Shown here piece by piece: positions 25,283 through 26,005 of a stretch of DNA of 26,005 nucleotides. The notes under the pieces were generated by a model. That model saw nothing but the letters and a program-made list of their open reading frames with translations, was not told the DNA's origin and did not search any database. Positions within the stretch are counted from its first letter, which is position 1; each line of letters starts with the position of its first letter. Source of the DNA: Chlamydiales bacterium (GTDB taxonomy: Bacteria > Chlamydiota > Chlamydiia > Chlamydiales > JAACFD01). The DNA lies in assembly GCA_009937555.1 (NCBI GenBank), contig JAACFD010000003.1, positions 1 to 26,005 on the forward strand, in the 5' to 3' direction. A program made the position numbers and the translations under genes.

Positions 25283-26005
25283 ATGTTGACCTCAAGTATA
25301 CGACTTAAAGGGTATAAGATTCACGAAGAAATTGATCAGGTGGGTTTGCGCGTTATTTATCGAGCTACTCATATTAATACCGGTGATGATGTCTTTGTAA
25401 CAATGATATCTGTTGGTCCTGGTCGAGCACTAAATACTTTAGTAAAACGAGCAAAAGATTCTCAGAAACTTCTATTAAATGGTTTAGTAACAGCTCTAGA
25501 TATAGGTGTTGTCCAAGATAGATACTTCTATTATACGCACTATGCTATACCCTCAACACCTGTAATGGACTTTTTGGATAGTAAGGTAACGGACAAAGAT
25601 CGCCTTTTTGTATTGCTAGGCTTTTTTATTCAAGTGCTCGAAATTGTAGACTATATTCATAGAGCTGAGACTTATCATAGAGATCTTAATACAAGCCAGA
25701 TTAGAGTAGATGGGAGTAATAATATACTTCTTGAAGGGTTTATAAATGCAAGGCCTGCATCGGAGTCTAAGAATATTTCTAGCACGATTTTTTTACCTTA
25801 CATTTCTCCTGAACAACTTTTAGGAGCTTCTTCAGATAAAAAAACAGATATTTATTCTTTAGGAGTGGTCTTGTATGAGATGATTACAGGCAGTCTGCCA
25901 TACAGTTCTAACTTCTCAAAAATTGAAGATGCAAGAATTGGTCAGGTACCCTCATTAACACTTCATAAAAAGGGTATTGCTAAAGAGTTAGATGTTATTG
26001 TTATG
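25283..26005 (+). CDS. Serine/threonine protein kinase-like protein, probable pseudokinase (5' part)
   Basis: Runs off the right edge; 241 codons are visible. It begins with ATG 25283 after AGGTG (25270-25274). It follows the protein kinase fold: YHRDLNTSQI (132-140) as catalytic loop, PYISPEQ (172-178) as the APE motif, and KKTDIYSLGVVLYEMITG (186-203) as the F helix, with the conserved D-x-Y-S-L-G. Three catalytic elements are lost: the Gly-rich loop near residue 18 (EEIDQVGLRVIYRA), the VAIK lysine (VFVT, Thr40), and the DFG metal-binding aspartate (LEGF, Glu151-Gly152). In the catalytic loop the lysine and asparagine are Asn136 and Gln139. Pkn5 of Chlamydia is a comparable inactive T3SS-linked kinase; relation to it is speculative. 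The C-terminus is unseen. Confidence 0.82.
   Translation, partial: MLTSSIRLKGYKIHEEIDQVGLRVIYRATHINTGDDVFVTMISVGPGRALNTLVKRAKDSQKLLLNGLVTALDIGVVQDRYFYYTHYAIPSTPVMDFLDSKVTDKDRLFVLLGFFIQVLEIVDYIHRAETYHRDLNTSQIRVDGSNNILLEGFINARPASESKNISSTIFLPYISPEQLLGASSDKKTDIYSLGVVLYEMITGSLPYSSNFSKIEDARIGQVPSLTLHKKGIAKELDVIVM

Noticed and set aside
1..26005. CRISPR arrays, insertion sequences, integrases, rRNA genes
   Set aside because: No regularly spaced repeats, transposase or integrase-like proteins, or rRNA sequence were seen on reading the window.

Overview
The window reads as a chromosomal segment from a member of the Chlamydiota, probably a chlamydia-related (environmental) lineage rather than Chlamydia itself. 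The reasons are the gene order lpdA-lipA-(insert)-sctJ-(sctK position)-sctL-sctR-sctS-sctT, the order psd-TPR protein-secA, a protein-kinase-like gene, and A+T-rich codon use. These orders match my recollection of the C. trachomatis CT557-CT564 and CT699-CT701 blocks. The organism assignment is an inference from synteny and protein character; no search was run.

Layout. (1) 133-9384, + strand: three tandem paralogous genes for about 620-residue MAF_flag10/DUF115 proteins, tightly packed with a putA-type bifunctional proline dehydrogenase/P5C dehydrogenase gene, apparently one operon. (2) 9459-10193, + strand: a promoter, tRNA-Arg(ACG) and, 33 bases later, a typical 2-Cys peroxiredoxin. (3) 10186-15211, - strand: a non-flagellar type III secretion operon read from sctJ to sctT, ending in a small unknown gene whose ribosome binding site can fold into a hairpin. 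(4) 15360-18776, - strand: a HEAT-like repeat protein, lipoyl synthase and dihydrolipoamide dehydrogenase, upstream of the secretion genes. (5) 18798-19683: a small two-helix membrane ORF (-) and a zinc-ribbon membrane protein (+). (6) 19690-25229, - strand: secA, a membrane-anchored TPR protein and phosphatidylserine decarboxylase. (7) 25283 to the right edge, + strand: the first 241 residues of a protein-kinase-fold protein that has lost several catalytic residues.

Functional picture. The secretion genes supply the inner-membrane ring lipoprotein (SctJ), the ATPase regulator (SctL) and the export gate (SctR, SctS, SctT). SecA would carry envelope proteins, including the SctJ lipoprotein, into the Sec route. 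LpdA and LipA serve 2-oxoacid dehydrogenase complexes. PutA would oxidise proline to glutamate. AhpC removes peroxides and Psd makes phosphatidylethanolamine.

The least explained parts are the Maf-like triplet (a family known for adding nonulosonic acids to flagellin, here without any flagellin or flagellar gene in view), the kinase-like protein at the right edge, the extreme acidic tail of SctJ, and several inverted repeats at control positions. No insertion sequence, CRISPR array, integrase or rRNA was seen. No gene-free stretch exceeds 300 bases.
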